From NCBI GenBank assembly GCA_964480915.1, contig CAYZRS010000002.1, positions 62,001 through 126,000 on the forward strand: a stretch of DNA of 64,000 bases. The letters are read 5' to 3'. Below are positions 62,565 to 64,000 of the stretch, one piece after another (position 1 is the first letter of the stretch; each line of letters starts with the position of its first letter). A program made the position numbers and the translations under genes. The notes beneath the pieces were generated by a model. It was not told where the DNA came from, searched no databases, and saw only the letters and a program-made list of their open reading frames with translations. This DNA is from CAWGCE01 sp964480915 (GTDB lineage: Bacteria; Planctomycetota; Planctomycetia; Pirellulales; Pirellulaceae).

Positions 62565-64000
62565 CTAGCCGTAGAGCTGGATCGCCTTGATGATTTCGTC
62601 CAGGTCGTTGGGGACGGCGACGGCGCGGTTAGCAAACGACGCGGTTTTCACTCCGCGCGTTCCCAACACTTCATTGAAGACCTTTTGGTCGGTGGTGTGA
62701 TAGGCGACGGTCGCTTTGGGATCCTTGAGCTGATGCCCGGTCAGGATACAGACGACTCGATCCGACTTCGCGATGACGCCCTCTGCTCGCAATTTTTTCG
62801 TTCCGGCCACGCTCGCCGCACTGGCCGGTTCGCAGCCGATGCCACCGGCACCTACTTGAGCCTTCGCGTCGAGGATCTCTTGGTCGGTGACTTCGCGGAC
62901 GACGCCATCACAAAATTCCAAAGCACGCAGGCACTTCGTCAGGTTGACCGGACGATTGATCTCGATCGCACTGGCGATCGTATCTGCCTTGGCCGATTGT
63001 TTGTCAAGTTCGTCGTAATACTCGCAAACGGGACTCAAATTCGCATTACCGCCTTGCCAACGTACATTGCGATGTTCGTACAACTCGTGCAGTGTATTGG
63101 CCCCAGCCGCGTTGATGACGGCCAGTCGCGGGACTCGATCGATCAGGCCGAGTTCCTTCAGCTCCATGAACGCTTTACCGAAGGCAGATGAGTTTCCTAA
63201 GTTTCCACCCGGCACCACGATCCAGTCGGGCGGTTCCCACTGCAACGCTTCCAGAACGCGGAACATGATTGTCTTTTGACCTTCCAAACGGAAGGGATTG
63301 ACGCTGTTGCATAAATAGATGCCCAGCTTCTTCGAGACTTCTTGGACACGTGCCATCGCGTCGTCAAAGTCGCCAGAGATCTGCACGGTCAGTGCGCCGA
63401 ATTCGAGTGCCTGCGAAAGCTTGCCGTAAGAAATTTTTCCACTGCCGATAAAAATCAGAGCTTTCATCATGCCAGAAACGGAACAGTACATCGCCAGCGA
63501 TGCGCTGGTATTTCCTGTCGAGGCACAAGCGGCCCGTTTGGCGCCGATGCGGCGTGCGTGCGTGAAGGCGGCGGTCATGCCGTTGTCTTTGAAACTACCG
63601 GAAGGATTCATGCCCTCGTACTGAAGGAACAGGCAGCCAGGATCGGACCCGGTGAACTGGGCGACTTTGTCGGCCTTTTGCAGCAACGTCTGACCTTCAC
63701 CGACGGTGACGACGTGCTGCGGATCGGTGAATGGCAGTAGTTCGTGGAATCGCCACACGCCGCTAAAGCAGAGCGGGTCGTGCCGCTGTTGCCATTTTTT
63801 TTCGAAATGACGGAGCGAATCGGGGACCGACAATTTGTCCCATTCGTATTTGACGTCCAGCAACGAGCCGCATTTCGTGCAGCCGGTGAGCACCTCATCG
63901 ACGGCGAATGTCGCGCCGCAGGCCGGGTTGATGCATCGCTGACACACAAATTCTTCGGTGGATCGCCGAGGCGATTCGTTGGAGGTTGACGTTGTGCTCA
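62565..64000 (-). CDS. thrC: threonine synthase, 5' end cut by window edge
   Basis: PLP-dependent enzyme making threonine from phosphohomoserine. A four-Cys zinc-ribbon-like N-terminus (CQRCINPAC and CTKCG), the PLP Lys motif GSFKDNG near residue 117 of the visible frame, and GGNLGNSSAFGKAF in the middle identify it. A GTG at 63947 could start the protein, but the frame stays open to the edge and encodes STTSTSNESPRRSTEEFV before it. The last two bases (CA on the plus strand) would complete an ATG if the next base is T, so the true start is probably one base outside. Listed as partial. Confidence 0.93.
   Translation of the reverse strand, partial: STTSTSNESPRRSTEEFVCQRCINPACGATFAVDEVLTGCTKCGSLLDVKYEWDKLSVPDSLRHFEKKWQQRHDPLCFSGVWRFHELLPFTDPQHVVTVGEGQTLLQKADKVAQFTGSDPGCLFLQYEGMNPSGSFKDNGMTAAFTHARRIGAKRAACASTGNTSASLAMYCSVSGMMKALIFIGSGKISYGKLSQALEFGALTVQISGDFDDAMARVQEVSKKLGIYLCNSVNPFRLEGQKTIMFRVLEALQWEPPDWIVVPGGNLGNSSAFGKAFMELKELGLIDRVPRLAVINAAGANTLHELYEHRNVRWQGGNANLSPVCEYYDELDKQSAKADTIASAIEINRPVNLTKCLRALEFCDGVVREVTDQEILDAKAQVGAGGIGCEPASAASVAGTKKLRAEGVIAKSDRVVCILTGHQLKDPKATVAYHTTDQKVFNEVLGTRGVKTASFANRAVAVPNDLDEIIKAIQLYG

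Overview
The window looks like a chromosomal segment of a planctomycete, most likely from the Pirellulales/Pirellulaceae group. That placement is inferred from gene content, not from an rRNA or marker-gene search. The supporting signs are PEP-CTERM secreted proteins next to an ExeA-like ATPase, zinc-ribbon/HEAT fusion proteins, a lipid A gene (lpxB), and a long respiratory cluster with Rieske, split cytochrome b, a giant multiheme cytochrome c, cupredoxin-like proteins and an A2-type cytochrome oxidase. No rRNA, confident tRNA, CRISPR array, insertion sequence or phage gene was found. Two 100-base runs of N (5497-5596 and 15163-15262) are scaffold gaps.

Layout. 1-2.3 kb: two secreted PEP-CTERM proteins, one with a metzincin zinc site. 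2.3-9.3 kb (minus strand): larB, nnrD, ribF, nrnA, then a first Rieske/cytochrome b complex whose cytochrome b is fused to a diheme cytochrome c tail. 9.5-19.7 kb: housekeeping genes (argG, pyrB, purD, a class IV aminotransferase, a NYN-domain protein), a zinc-ribbon/hydrolase/HEAT fusion and an orphan ABC permease.

20.1-39.5 kb (plus strand): a 19-kb respiratory supercluster. It starts with a second bc-type complex: a Rieske protein with a repeated N-terminal peptide, cytochrome b6, an enlarged subunit IV and a 1604-residue octaheme cytochrome. Two tandem cupredoxin-like proteins and a diheme lipoprotein follow. Then come the cytochrome c oxidase subunits and their assembly factors (coxB, coxA, ctaA, ctaB, coxC, subunit IV, SCO, DUF420/CtaM-like) and a small CPTC-motif membrane protein. 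In function this reads as quinol to bc complex to periplasmic carriers to an oxygen-reducing A2-type oxidase. A perfect CRP/FNR-type palindrome lies upstream of it.

39.5-48.6 kb: DUF983 protein, site-2 protease homologue, lpxB, a secreted protein of unknown function, thiE with an N-terminal extension, a TPR protein, clpC and thiO. 48.8-53.0 kb: a third PEP-CTERM protein, a candidate pseudoknotted RNA with a strong terminator, and a three-gene operon resembling a reduced exopolysaccharide/PEP-CTERM locus whose P-loop kinase-like protein lacks the Walker A lysine. 53.3-64.0 kb: metH, thiC, an LplT-like transporter, a thioesterase, two small proteins of unknown function, dapB and thrC, which runs off the right edge.

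The most interesting parts are the respiratory supercluster and its unusual subunits, the degenerate kinase/ATPase operon beside PEP-CTERM genes, and the predicted pseudoknot RNA.
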